Assembly: GCA_034670405.1 (NCBI GenBank)
Contig: JAXDDX010000033.1
Location: 3,808,501 to 3,872,500, forward strand
Source: Hoplostethus atlanticus
Taxonomy: Eukaryota > Chordata > Actinopteri > Trachichthyiformes > Trachichthyidae
Reading direction: 5' to 3'
Length of the DNA: 64,000 bases
Below, piece by piece: positions 1-29,682 of the stretch. Position numbers and translations under genes: made by a program. The notes under the pieces are model-generated. The model saw only the letters and a list, made by a program, of their open reading frames with translations, did not search any database and was not told the origin of the DNA. Position 1 is the stretch's first letter; the number at the start of each line of letters is the position of its first letter.

Positions 1-123
1 GTGAGAGATCTCGGAGCCCACATTTCCTACATGTCTTACTTGTTATTACCACTAGGAAGCTGACGTGAGCGTTTTTTCCCAGTCGGCAGCCCGTATTTGT
101 GGTAAATCATGGCGGCATTAGGG

Positions 124-352
124 CAGGGCTTCCCAAACATTTTTATGTCAAAACAGACCACAGACCCTCATTTGAACCCATCTGAGAAGATCTTTGAGGT
201 TTGTCTTCACTGAAGGTGGGGTGATAACAGTAGAGAAAGTGAAACCTCTGATGAGAAAAGTCTTGAACGTTCTGTCATTAACCTCAACTGGACTAATCCT
301 TATTCAGCTGGGGACCCCGTCAAGGACCCTGGGCCCAAGTTTGGGAACCACT
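124..352. mobile_element. hAT-like non-autonomous element, copy A
   Basis: The left end CAGGGCTTCCCAAAC and right end GTTTGGGAACCACT form imperfect terminal inverted repeats of the hAT/MITE style. The internal GTAGAGAAAGTGAAACCTCTGAT-like block (about 217-253) is repeated at 31462-31500 in copy B, so this is a dispersed family. No coding capacity. Confidence 0.6.
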
Positions 353-1396
353 CTCTTAAGCCTGTGCCCTGTAAGAGATGCCCAAAATATTCCCCACATA
401 TCACTGCCTTAAAGACATCATCCTGCCAAACCTCCTCTGCTGCTACGTACCCTACAGCAGTGAGGCTTTCATGAAAAAAAACATTTTAAAAATTGAATTC
501 AGTGTCAACCGTCAATTACTTGTCAGGTTAAATGTGCCGATTTGCCACTGACTTCTGTTTGTATATTATCTATTAAATGGGAAATGACTATGAAACACAC
601 ATTTTGAATCTTTTTTTTCTTTACAAAATACATTGTCTGGCATCATTACACAGAGTGCATTATTCACATCAACAGAGTCATCCATGTACAGTTAACCTCC
701 AATATGAACGGAACAGGCAGTCACTACATAAAATGTACACTACACAGTAACACTGCAACACGCAACGCTGCATTTTCTTCATGCAAAATGTCTTGACACA
801 ATTCTCTTGGGAACAGCTGAAGAAGATGTGGGGTGTATTCTGGGAAACTAGATTATATAATGATAATGAAGTAGTTTGTTGAGTGTTTTGTAGTGAAATG
901 TCACCAGTTAGTAGAGCTACGAGACCTTGAGAGCCAAGACTCCAGTTCATATTATTGAAAACATCACAAAATGCTTAGAATCCATTTTAACTTATCTGAA
1001 AATCAGAAAAGCGTGAAGAAAATGTGTTTAGACCCAATACATGTACACAATGTCTGTAGTGACTCGGTTTCAAATGTATTCTGAAGCTGAGAGCAGATCG
1101 GTTTACCTTTGTATCGTTAAGTCCTACCTTCAAATATTCATATACTCAAAAAAAAAATCTTTTGACGGGATTAAATACTGTCTGGCCACATTCACAGAAG
1201 CAGGTCGCCCTTTTAAGTCACACGGATGAATTCCAGCATGCAGATAATAAAAAGCTTATTATGCTGTTATTTCTCCACCGTGGCCGACTTCAAAGTATTT
1301 GGGAGTTATTACACCCAGGGTTAACGAATACTCGTAAATGTGTCAGTTTCTCTGTTCGTTCTTGGAAGCACAAAGATGTACATTGATAGATTACAC

Positions 1397-1576
1397 CAGT
1401 GGTTCTCAATGCAGTCCTCAAGGACCCCCTGTCCTGCAGGTGTTAGCTCCAGCTCTACTCAGGCACACCTGAACCAATTAAGGTATCATGAAAGCCTCTA
1501 ATTGGTTCAGGTGTGTAGAGCTGGAGCTAAAACCTGCAGGACAGGGGGTCCTTGAGGACTGGATTGAGAACCACTG
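1397..1576. mobile_element. 180-bp palindromic hAT-type MITE
   Basis: Nearly the whole 180 bp is an inverted repeat. The left arm starts CAGTGGTTCTCAATGCAGTC and the right arm ends ATTGAGAACCACTG. Both arms contain the same GGACCCCCTGTCCTGCAGG and AGCTCCAGCTCTAC blocks. The flanks GATTACAC (1389-1396) and GATTATAT (1577-1584) look like a decayed 8-bp target-site duplication, as produced by hAT transposases. It sits 570 bp past the ankrd6 stop. Confidence 0.85.
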
Positions 1577-1639
1577 GATTATATAATGCATATCCACATT
1601 TAGAGCATGTTAGGGTGAAGTTGCATGTGTGTGTGTGCA

Positions 1640-2146
1640 GTAGGGTTATTTTTTATTTGTGTGTGTACATGCTGCACACCCGTGTTAATGCCCTTTCGTT
1701 CGATACACTGCGCCTATCCTACTGTAAATGGCACAATAGATCTGTTTTCAACACCTAGCTTTACATCTACTTGGTTTATTTACAACGCAACAGTGCACGA
1801 GAGCTGCCCTTCCTACTACAGTATTTACAGACCTTAAGAGTTAACATGCCAACGCTAACATGACAAGTAACAGGTCGGTGATTCATCGGTCACGTGAGGT
1901 CAAAGATAGTGTCATTCAGAAGTGTGTGGTTTTAAAATCCAGGCCCTGTAGGACCGCTAGAGATGATGCATTCAGTAGCTTACATGTATGGCTGCATTTG
2001 CCCAGGAAGAGAAAATTGGACATTTGCACCTTTTGTGGCATAGATCCAGTTGTCATGGCGATTTAAAGAGGGTGGTTTCTCACTGTTAAGACAGCCAGGC
2101 ACATCCAGCCTAGTTCTGAAAGACCCTCCCCAGTGGCGTATGAGTG
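1640..2146 (-). other. ankrd6: ankrd6 3'UTR (candidate)
   Basis: The sequence immediately after the ankrd6 stop has no further coding signal. Minus-strand AATAAA motifs (TTTATT on the plus strand) occur at 1775-1780 and 1652-1657 and are candidate polyadenylation signals. The true end is not determined, and longer forms would include the MITE at 1397-1576. Confidence 0.4.
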
Positions 2147-19060
<16,914 letters not shown>

Positions 19061-19117
19061 GGTGAACTCTGCCGCGGATGGAGGTGCCAGGCGGGAGCGA
19101 GAGGTGGAGGGCTGCCA

Positions 19118-19141
19118 CTGCTGCTGCTGCTGCTGCTGCTG
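19118..19141 (+). repeat. (CTG)8 / minus-strand (CAG)8 in ankrd6 leader
   Basis: Eight uninterrupted CTG copies on the plus strand are read as CAG in the inferred ankrd6 transcript, between the two uORFs. Confidence 0.9.
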
Positions 19142-19144
19142 GTA

Positions 19145-19183
19145 CTACGAGCTCGGTGCACTGCTAGGACTCCCTCCCTTCAT
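19145..19183 (-). promoter_or_regulatory. uORF 1 in ankrd6 leader (12 codons)
   Basis: ATG at 19183 encodes MKGGSPSSAPSS and stops at TAG (19147-19145), just before the (CAG)8 run. It lies inside the inferred leader exon, upstream and separate from the main ATG. Such an uORF could reduce initiation at the main start; this is inference only. Confidence 0.4.
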
Positions 19184-19194
19184 CCTCTCAGCTG

Positions 19195-20480
19195 CTGGGA
19201 AGAGAACAGGAAACACATGGAGTGAAAACAGGTCAGCATGTGCTCTGCTCATAGCGGCCTGGCAAACAGGAAAACGGGAGGAAACGGATGGGGTGGGTTG
19301 ACACTTCAATAGGGACTGCATCAACCTCACCACTCTCCAGCCCACTAAGTCCTCTCATCATGTGAGCTGCACAAAAATGGTCTGTGATGACAGCCGGGAG
19401 AGGTAGAGACAATAGAGTGGGGCATCCGTACACAGTGAAACACAAATACCTCATGAAGTCGTCATAACCACCATGTACAGCTGACACACTTCTGTGGTTT
19501 TTACGAGTGAGCGTTGGTCTAACCGCAGGGCAGGAAGGGTGATTCACAGGGAAAGGCTGCTACACCACAAGCATCTCATCTGATCATTAAAATCCACTAA
19601 CAAGCCGACATTTATCTCAATGTTTTGACAAGCTTGGGTTGAGCACATTCCTTCACAGCTATCCACGTGTCCTGCAGAGATCTCAAATCTCCCATTTTGC
19701 TTTTTTTTGTACTGTAACTGATAGTTTACATTCTTGGTATTTCTGTCATCTAGAATGACGTACAGTGACAACAACAGTAGTATAAGCTTGAATTCCTAGA
19801 TCAGCAACATTACAACCAACCAACAGTGAGGAGTGTAAAGGCCCAAACATACTGGACGCACTTTTCGATGCACCTCGATTGATGCTTCTAGGATGCACTG
19901 CAGGTGGGAGACTGGAAGCTTCACACATTGCGAGAAGTAATATATTTTATTGTTATATAAATTCTATAACCTGGTATATATATATATATTTTTTTTTTCC
20001 ATTTTTGGATTTCACTAATTACTTTTTCCTCATCTGCGTCTCAGCTGCTCGTCAAGTCCGCTAGTCGGTGAAGTTTATCAAGCTAGTCTCACTGGTGTCA
20101 AAAAACAATAGGAGAGACTCCAACGGCCTGATGGTCGAACGCCTGTCAAGAAGCCTGGGCTAACATCACAGGACATCAGGGTTCTCCTTCCATCAGTTTT
20201 AGACCAACTTGATGAGACAAGTTGCCATTGGGTTGTAATGCTGCAAAAGTGTTAGCATGGAGCACTGGAGTGAACGACCTACCGGGGACACGGGGATGAT
20301 TTTGGTGTCTAAATGACCAACAGGCCAATCGTGTCAGGTTAGGACAGTCTTCACTTGCATAGACAAAGTGTTAGGTGACATAGTGGCGTTACAAAGACAG
20401 CATTTTCTAATTCTAGTGGCTCGGCAGGTTGAGGTGCAGATTGTTAACTCGTTTCTAATCCAGTTCACACGCTTTCACAA
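19195..20480. other. putative ankrd6 5' intron, nothing recognised
   Basis: AT-rich sequence with short TA and T runs (19978-20002). No exon, repeat family or RNA gene could be identified. Confidence 0.5.
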
Positions 20481-20484
20481 GGCT

Positions 20485-21302
20485 CAAGACCAAGATGGCG
20501 CGGCCGTGTCTAGACGCCGTCGTGGTAGCTCTGCGGAGATTGTGCGTTTTTTTAGTTTTTGGTGAGAAAGGCAAGGCAGCGCCTTTACCACCTCAGGCAA
20601 CTGAGGAAATTTAAAGTCTCCCGGAGGATCCTTCAGTCCTTCTACTCTGGAGCTGTAGAGAGCATCCTGACAGGAAGCATCACTGCCTGGTTTGGCAGCA
20701 GCTCCGCTCAGGACAGGAAGGCTCTGCAGAGAGTAGTGCGTTCGGCTGAACGCACTATTGGAACTACACTCCCCACCCTGCAGGACTTGTACACCAGGAG
20801 GTGCAGAACCAGAGCCTGCAGGATCATGAAGGATCCTCACCACCCCAACAACGGACTGTTTCAGCTGCTGCGGTCAGGCAAGCGCCTCCGTAGTCACGCT
20901 GCCAAAACAGAGAGACTGAGACGGAGTTTCTTTCCTCAGGCCATCAGGACTGTGAACTCTGACCTCACCAGGGCCCCCACCAAGACACACACACTGCCCC
21001 TCTTATGCACACACACACACTTAGGTAAAGACTACACATAATTTATAATTTATATTATATTACATACATACAATTTCCCTTTTTTACTATATTTTTATAA
21101 AGTGCTCTTATTGTAAATATTGTGTTGTTTTTTATATAGAGCTCTTATTGTGACATTGTAAATATTGTGTTGTTTTTTTTATTGTAAATAGTGTGAACCT
21201 GTTATTTTGCCCTTTGCACATTTCTGCTGAGCATTGCCACTTTACATTTCACTGCACACCTCGTGTGTGTATGTGACAAATAAACTTCTTGAATCTTGAA
21301 TC
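20485..21302 (+). mobile_element. internally deleted LINE (L2/Rex-like) remnant
   Basis: The frame at 20565-21041 reads ARQRLYHLRQLRKFKVSRRI, then SFYSGAVESILTGSITAWFG and LYTRRCRTRACRIMKDPHHP, the C-terminal thumb and tail region of a fish non-LTR retrotransposon ORF2. The 3'UTR ends AAATAAACTTCTTGAATCTTGAATC, with a short tandem tail typical of L2-clade LINEs. The first 75 bp (CAAGATGGCGCGGCC...) look like a LINE 5' end joined directly to ORF2's 3' end, suggesting internal deletion. It lacks the YADD-type palm domain and is inactive. Confidence 0.8.
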
Positions 21303-24290
21303 ATCCTCCTCTGTCTTCTGTAGTTCATGTCACTCTTCACTTTATACCGTCTTAAAAAACTGAAGTGCCTTTAAAACAATCCTCAAACCAAACCCCTTCT
21401 TCTCATTGCAACCAGGCCGGTGGAGGAGTGTGTCAATTATGGAATATCGTAAATATTTCCAGTCTAAGTACGTGGGCTTCCCCAACTCAGCGGTTTACGA
21501 TCTGTGAGTGAAAACAGACGCTTGAAGCATGTCTTGACATGAGTTACTATCTGATTAAAGGGGCTCTATTACATGTTATTTGTGCCATCAGTGCACCCAG
21601 TTACATGGGCATATAACGGTTCCTCCTTCTGTAAAGTTCGCACACTACTAGGAAATTGCATTCTTTGATCCATGAAGTGTTTATTGGCTGTTAAAGCTAA
21701 CGCACAGCTTGGATAATCCTGCACACTAAACTCCACAAAGGCAAAACAAGGAACTGCGGCAGCCTGCAGTACACAGCAGAACCAAGGTGAGCCAGGGGTT
21801 AAGCTTTATGACTCCCCTATCAAGTGTCTCGGTTCTTTGAAGAGCCTAATACACACCAAAACATCCAAGCCTATCCAGCAGCTACAGATCAAAGGTCTAT
21901 TGACTTCAAAACATCTGTTTCATCGGGGATATACTTCACATACCTCCCAAATTCCCCACATGGTTGCACAGGGAGCAGCCTAGTCCTCTCTGCATAAATT
22001 TGGTGTCATGAAGGGGCGGTTCTCTGGATCCTGGGAGTCAGGAGGAATAGGCGGCTGCCGAAGAGATATTTTCAGATATTCTGCCGGTGGTTAAAAGCCA
22101 ACTAGAGGCGAGGCTCTGCTCTCTTCTCAGCAGAGGCTTATGGGGCCATGAGGCCTTTCATCTTGGCTAGTAGCGGGGGGAAGCGAGCTACGTCTCTCCC
22201 CGCCCCCCCACCGAGTCGCTTTAATGAAGGTTCTCACAGTCTCTCACACATCCAATAGTTGGCCCCAATTAACCGGATTAATGTTGGTGAATAATCCCAG
22301 ATTATTGAAGAGATCTCCGCAGGTGCCTCTAATCCCTGAGGCCATCTGATCCACTCTGAACCTCAGGGTGGCTAGATCACGTAATCTCTCAACCATTACC
22401 GAAGGCCATAACTTAACCTTTTCACTGTCAACTCCCTTTTCCCGCTAGCAAATGAGCAAGTCTGCACGGCAAGCGATGCTAATACTGTATAAGCAGTATG
22501 ACCCGTGAAAAGGATTAGCAGGTTCTGAGTGTGATCATTCCCTTGTACAGGGACATGACGAGGCCAAACATACAAACTGGTAAACTGAGACCAAGACAGG
22601 ATGTGGGAGACAGAGAAAACAGTCATTCACCTCCGACCTGAAGAGAAGAGGCATGTCTGATCTGATCCCTAGACTCTAATCTGCAACGACAGCAACTCTA
22701 ATCACAGTGTGTTTCATTTCTGGAAAGACAGCAGAGAGAACAATGTGGTACCGATGACATCAACAGGACAGATTACAGCGCCGCAGGCCTACATTACTAA
22801 GGAGAGTAATGACATTATCCAAGACATTAACCTTTCAACTGTTGAAATAAACCACAACTGAACCTCGGCTATGCTTCATATTCATAGTACAGTATATAAT
22901 ACAATTTCTTTAAAGCCTATTTGTATCGCCTCAGCCAAATCCTTTTCATTGGACACAAGAAGAGATTGTTGTAATTTCATAATTCAGCGGGTTTCAGGTT
23001 TCATCAAGGTAAATTTAAGACTTTTTAAGAGCTTTTTAATGCCAGCTAGAATGAAACATGAGACCAATTTTACAAATCAACATGGAAAATAATTGATAGA
23101 ATAATCAGAATATAGGTCTACGTGACTGAAAAACACCTCTAATAGTTCATTTAAGACTTAAACATGCTTCATGTAACCGTTCAAGGCCTTCAGTTTAGAT
23201 AATATGCTTTAAAACGTTTTCAGGATCTTCCAACACCCTAAAATAAAGCATTTATCACACTTCCATCAATTCTTCAACACAAAATATGTCAACATAATGT
23301 AGTGTTGAAAAGTAACCCAAATGTTTGCTACCCAAACTAGACGACACGGATCTATTGAAAATGAAATATCCTGTTGAAAGGTTTAGTGAACGACTTCCTG
23401 ACGTCACTCAAATCAACACAGTTAAGATGCCGTCTGCAGAATGTCATGCATGAGAAAAGGACCAGATGTTTGTGATAGACGAGCTCGTATTTCATAAAAC
23501 GCTCAACAGAAATTGAAAACGAGACCACACAAACCGAGGAATGTGCTAGAAACCGCACGTTCCTGCCTCGCACTTTTCAAGAGGTCATTTCACTTCAGTT
23601 GAAAAGGGTGCTAATGCACTATGGTAACATCTGAATGACTCCCTCCTGCCAGCTGAAAATTGAATAAGCTCAAAGCGAGGGAAATTCTCTCCCCCGTCGC
23701 ATTCCTGTTGAATCTCCAGAAGAGTCCTGTTCGGTCGGAGACACAGACCCGCACACAAAGCCTGGCAGTAAGGCTCCTCACACGCAGCTAGGCAACGGGG
23801 CTTTTGTGCAAACCCTCAGGAACTCAGGACTCGGTTCAAAAACAAGAAATGCCAAGCCCCTTGCTTTTCACATGGCTTAGGGAGGCGGCCCCGGGGACTA
23901 CTTATTAACGAGCCCAACACTGAAAAACAAGTCACTTCTCATGCAGGCGCACGGTTTCATATCTGTGTGATGTGATTTCCTACCTGGCCAGACACCGCAG
24001 TAGGGGCGTTCTGAGAGGGGGGGGGGTGAGCTATTTTAAACACAAATATGAGCTAGATAATAGATCTTACAGGTGTCCCGGGTGTCACGGGGAGTTTCCA
24101 CACAAGTATGAGGATGGGCTGTGCTTGTCCGTGGTCTTTATGTCTTTCTTCACCCCCCCCCTGGAGGGAGAGGCTCGGGTCAGACAGGGGTCAGCAGCCT
24201 GGTGAGACAGGGCTGACATCACTGGAATGCATTTAACCACTGACCGTTGTTTATCAAATCACATCGGCTGTTTATATTTAGTTTCTTCAT
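21303..24290. other. non-coding region, nothing firmly recognised
   Basis: No open frame shows coding character or splice-supported homology. Several stretches (22080-22400, 23640-23960) are of balanced composition and free of visible repeats, which is compatible with conserved non-coding DNA but cannot be tested here. Confidence 0.4.
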
Positions 24291-24339
24291 GTGAAGTTGC
24301 ACATAAAGCAGCATGTTCTGCAGCTTGGATACCAGGTGT

Positions 24340-24950
24340 TACTGTTGAGCCTGCTGGGGTTGTCATCAGCCTAACGCAGCCAAACATCTGTGATGGAAGA
24401 TGCTCACTAGATAACCTCAATGACACATCTGCCCTCACCCGCCCCCTTCCCTTGAACAACCGAGCCATGTTTCTGCATAGGCACTCACCCTAGTTTAATA
24501 GCATAACGTCACTGTGTCTCCAAAATGTCCACTTATGAGGAAGTAAGAAAAACAACCTTGTTTACAGCTTGATGACAATGCATTTTGACATCCAATTGGT
24601 TTTGAAAAGGTTTCATGAGATCAAGAGGTTGGAGAATTGTCTCAATCTATGGAGGAACATGTAACCCTTCAGTTTAAGACATGAAAATCCCACCATTCAA
24701 AGTTATGAGGTTTTCACAGAACAACAGCGATAAGTGACAGTTAAAGAAATCTGCGTCAAACCTCCCTCACGTATACGGGTCAAAGCAATCTCTCTAACAG
24801 CTAACGTGTCATATCTTGCTGCTGAGCCTCCTGCAGGTGTCATGGGCTCAACTCAGACTCAACATTTTATGATGGGAGGTACCCACCTGATAACCCCAAA
24901 GACACACCCGCTCTGACCCTCTCCACACTTTCCACTCACATCCAAGCAGA
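24340..24950 (+). repeat. degenerate direct duplication (about 110 bp units, 482 bp apart)
   Basis: GTTGAGCCTGCTGGGGTTGTCAT..., GATAACC..CAA.GACACA.C.GC and CTGACCC-like blocks at 24345-24450 are matched in order at 24827-24930. It is an old local duplication or two copies of an unclassified repeat. Confidence 0.5.
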
Positions 24951-24973
24951 TTGGAGTTTTAGTTATACAACCA

Positions 24974-25579
24974 TTGGAGGCAGAAATCTCATTGGTTGAG
25001 TTAAACATTGATGGGTGGATGGCGGCGCAGAAAACACAGGAGACGAGGGGGGAGGGGGGAGGGACATGTGCCCTGTAATATTACAAGGAGTCCCTTCGAA
25101 AAACAAACCTTGAGATTGTTAAATATTTTGCCTCCGCACTGAAAAATTAACTGAGGGACTTTTATTTTGAAAAGAGAGATCCTCCGTCACAGCAGTGCAA
25201 AGAAAAAGTAAGTGACAATCTTTACCATTTGTCTCCGACAGCTTGGAAGCATGTGACCTTTCCCTGATAGTATTACAATACCGTATTTTCACTCGTTTCT
25301 TGATCGCTAAAGCTAATCCATTCTTACCAACGTTAGCTACAGTAGCTACCACAGGGCTTGAAAGCAATCGTTTGATGTTGCATCTCGTTTTGGATGACAA
25401 ACTGTGAATTACGCATGGTTACCATCAGTTCACTGTAAACATCACATCCCAGTTCATGTGCGCTCAACTCCTAATTTCCGACAGCACTTGAAGGCAGCGT
25501 CAGCCAGGAAAAACTGTGGTTCTTTGGCTCCGCCCATTGAGGTTTAACCCCAACCAATGAGACTATTTCTGCCTCCGAG
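24974..25579. repeat. large inverted repeat with about 45-bp arms
   Basis: The left arm (24974-25020: GGAGGCAGAAATCTCATTGG then TTGAG.TTAAAC..TTGATGGGTGG) is the imperfect reverse complement of the right arm (25528-25577: CCGCCCATTGAGGTTTAACC then CCAACCAATGAGA..TTTCTGCCTCC). The 500-bp spacer has no gene. It is either a TIR element or two oppositely oriented repeat copies. Confidence 0.6.
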
Positions 25580-28500
25580 AAACGTTTGGAGAACTAAGAT
25601 CCCAGGTTGCCACATCCAGGTCTCTGCGTAGGTACTTACTCAACACGAGGGATAGTTACATCAGATTGTAAATCTAATCTAATCTAATGTACTCTAATCT
25701 TTAATGCATCCATAAATCTACAGTAATGATCACAGACACAGAAAGGGTTCGTAGGGATGTGTATCTACCATTGCATGTTCAAATGTATATTCTTTGTTTA
25801 CATTATTACACATTGTGTACGTTGAGGCCCAATACACACAAATAGACACTCTCACTCTCTGATGAGATTACGTTTCGGCAGAGGGGATTTTCCACCGTGA
25901 GACCATAAGACCACTAGAGAAGATAGTCCTGAATTAATCCATCCATATCCTGGCCAGTCGATGACACACTCAACGTGATCTCACAATAAAGAGGTCAACG
26001 TCACTCGCTAGCTGTCACAGCCTGCCACCATGACCGATAAGTACGAAGACCACTGCACATCTTCTAGGCACCCTGGGCAACACCTGATACCCAAAGTATG
26101 CCAGGAATTTAGCTGCTTAGTGCCCGCCTGTCAATATCAACCACAGAGCCCCATTCAAGAGTCCAACCAGCAACCAGGGTGAGGATTTCAGATCTGAAAA
26201 ACAGGAAATTGATGTGACCCCCTTCACTGACCCCCTGAAAAAAACACAAAAAGTGTCGCAAAACTTCTTTCAGTCCTGGATGCCAGGAATGAAATGTCAA
26301 ATTGGCTGCCTTTTTCATCCATTAGCCGCCCACAAAAAACGCCTGGTGAACGTTTTTCTACTCAACCAGCCACTTTGGCAGGTAATCCTATTTCTATTTT
26401 AAACACCTGTCTGGCTGGTAAAATAGTATGAAAGTAGTTGATGGATTTTGCGGTCAAAAGGTTTCCTGCCCTGATGGGAGGGTTACAAATTATCTGTGTC
26501 CATATTGATGTGAAATTCACGACACGTTTCCAAATTGAACCCTGCAGCCTGCAGAAATACTACACACACCGCTGAACAACAAGCCTTGATCTACTTCTTA
26601 GGACTTGAGACAAGATGGTGCACATCATATTGCATCATATGTTTTCCCCTCATCATGTGCACTTCAAAAGCTAGCTTTGAAATACTGCTTGTTTATAGAA
26701 GCGAAGCCCTCCGCCCCCCCAGGAGGTCATTAAATGTTTTCAACCACCTGGCAACACAGACTGTGAGTGAAGCCAACCTCACATCCTGCACACATCCACT
26801 TCCACAGCGATGCCCACCTCCACCTGAGACAAACGCGCAGCGCGGACACCTGTGAAAACTAAATCTACCACATTACCGCGGTGCGATGAGGCAGGACGTG
26901 AATGCGCTAAAATTAACTTGAGCGCTCTGAGCTCCGGCGCTGCCTGCTGCATGCTCCCTGCTATGTGGGTCATCGTTTCCCTGTGTTTGTTTGTCTTACT
27001 ACAGTACCAAGCTGCTCCGGGGCATTTAACACACATTTAACTTCTTCTGGTTGAGCGGCGGCTCTGGAGGACATCTCATATCTTAAATATATATAAAGCT
27101 TTAGATGCACGCAATGCACTACATAAGAATCCAACCATACTAAGATGATGATTTGCTGGAATGAGGCAGACCTGTTTCTACCCAAACTGAACTTTTCCCA
27201 TACAACTAAATAATGTTTTCACTATTACTAAGCACAATTTTACTGTATATCTTGATGATTTGGGAATCTAATTATTTTACAGCATTTTTACAACATGTAA
27301 AGCACTTTGCGCTGCATGATTCTGTATGAAAGGTGCTAATTATTATTTATTATTATTAGTATTATTGTTACTTTCAACTGCAGCGGACTTTCTAAATTAC
27401 AGGAAATGTTTCAATATTTCTGATATGCCAATATGCCTATGATTATTATTAATTGTTATTCTTGAACATTTATGCCACCAATTTGAGTTTTTCATGGTTG
27501 TCCCAACGAGGAGAAACCACAGGGAGTCTGATTTTTAACTCTGTGGCACGAATGATCTTTTTATGGCTCTTTAAATATGAAGAACTACATAGAAACCTCA
27601 ATAGGAAGAAAAAAAAATCTGATCTAGGAGGTAAAAATCAGATTTTCTGGTTGGAGTTTGTTTGTGACTCGTGAATCCGACCTGCAGAGGGACTTAGTTT
27701 TCAAATGGCACACAGAGAACGAGCAACACCAAAAAGAGGTATAAGCAGCAGCTTTGACTCGACGTCTCTCAACAATGTGGAACCTATCCCCTGCAGGAGG
27801 GCTTTTCCCTCGCCGCTTTGGTGCTGAGGGATCAGTGACGTGACTGGATGATGTGTGACACGAGCCGCCACGATGGAAGGGGATTGCCCCCCGCCCCACC
27901 ATCCCTCCCTCCAACCCTGGATTTCACTCAAACTCAGCCATCTGTCTTTCCCTCCACCAGCTCCGTCAGGGACAGAGAGCCAAAACCCGATTAAAACAGT
28001 ACTTTGACCCACTCACTAATCCCAAGATCTGTTTCAGTACTAGCTAGCTCTCTCATACAGACCGAAGAGAAAAGATCCGTTTATTGTTGCTCAGAACCAG
28101 AAAAACGCAACACAAATGTTTATATATAATCAGATGTTTTTAACAATCACTATCAAGTATCTGTGTGTTTTGGGCAAAAGACGCTGGAGGTTGACTAGCT
28201 GCTGATCCTGAGGGTGAATGCTGTGGTCCATGTGATGGATGGACCAGATGTGAAGCCATCTAAAAGGTACTACAGAGGTCATGTTAAGGATATGAGTAAC
28301 CGCCACAACATGTAATGCTGCTCAGTATGACTCCAAAGAGACATTTTAAATCAACACATGAAAAAAGGAAAGTGTGTTGCAACAAAGAAACCATCAAATC
28401 TAAACTTAATAATAAAAGAAAAATGGATATAAGCCAACATGTCTGCCCCTGACAGCTCTGGATAACCTGATACTTACCAGTCAGGCAATGCTTTGCAAAC

Positions 28501-29630
28501 CACATCAATCTGGCGGGCAAAGCCTCCACGTGGAGGTTGAGGTCTCACTCTGACAGATACAGTATGTTTTACAACCTGTCCCTCTCACAACATGTTTACT
28601 TGGGATTGTAAATGTTCTGAGAGGCCTGAAGCTCCGCCTCCCTTGTCTGCAGCAGCATCCTCATAACCGTTATCACATCCTTGTCCTTCTCCTGTCTCTA
28701 CTGTCATTCTTCATTGTGTACTACCAAATGCAGTAGAATATCCTTACATATGAAATGTTCGACGGTCCGCTGAGACCCATGCAGTATATGGCAGTTCAGA
28801 TTCTCACGGTCTGTCTGGAGACACGATGGGAACATCTTATCTCGTGTTATGATTCCAGCTATGAAACAGAGAGAGCCAGAGAGAACTTGGTGGGATGATT
28901 TTTGCTGGGTTTCTCTGGTGCCGCACGCTTTATTTTTGAGTTTCACATTGTATCCAGACATGTTATAACTGTTCCAATATTTTCCACCTGTGTCGATCAA
29001 TTCTGACCAAAATGACCTGACATAGAGGATGGTGCTGGAGAGCCACACACCCTGGCAAACAAGACATAAGTAGTCTATTGGTAGATAGATAAATTGGTCT
29101 ATCTAATCTATTGGTATGATAGAAAAACATGGGAAATCTGGTCCAGTGACGTCATCTCTACACTTTGGTATTTTAAGGTCGCGACCCAAAAAAACTCTAA
29201 ACAATTGAAAATGTGTTGAAAACAACAGTAACTATCTCGCTCCATTAGCAGACTTCAGTCTCACATCAAGAATAAATCACTTGCTCAAATGGGAATTTTC
29301 CTGCAGCGGTGTTAAGAGGTTAACCGCGAAGGAGACGCTCCCAGATGCTGTTGAGTTTGAAGACCCTTTCCAATCTAGTAATCATAATCATCGGCCCCCC
29401 AGTCCTGGTTCATTGTCCAGGACCACTGAGCAGAAAGGGCCCCTTGTGCTGCCTCAAAGAGAGGCCTACCCTTTAAGTGGTGTCTTACAAGGAGTCCCAC
29501 CCCCCGCGGGCTGTGTTAAGCACACATTCACGTTCAGCCAGTCGCAGGCGGACAACCTTCTGAGACCAACCCTTTGACCAATTATGAAGCGTACCATCTA
29601 ACGCACACACTGTCCACTGTGTATATGTGC
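25580..29630. other. non-coding region, CpG-dense patch at 26845-26960
   Basis: Mostly AT-rich with no supported gene. The patch containing CGCGCAGCGCGGACACC and ACCGCGGTGCGATGAG is CpG-rich against its surroundings and may be a regulatory element or alternative first exon. Confidence 0.35.
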
Positions 29631-29681
<51 letters not shown>

Positions 29682-29682
29682 G
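29631..29682 (+). repeat. (ACAG)13 microsatellite
   Basis: Perfect tetranucleotide repeat ACAG/CAGA. Confidence 0.95.

Noticed and set aside
29631..29682. CRISPR-like or direct-repeat array
   Set aside because: It is a plain ACAG tetranucleotide microsatellite without spacers.
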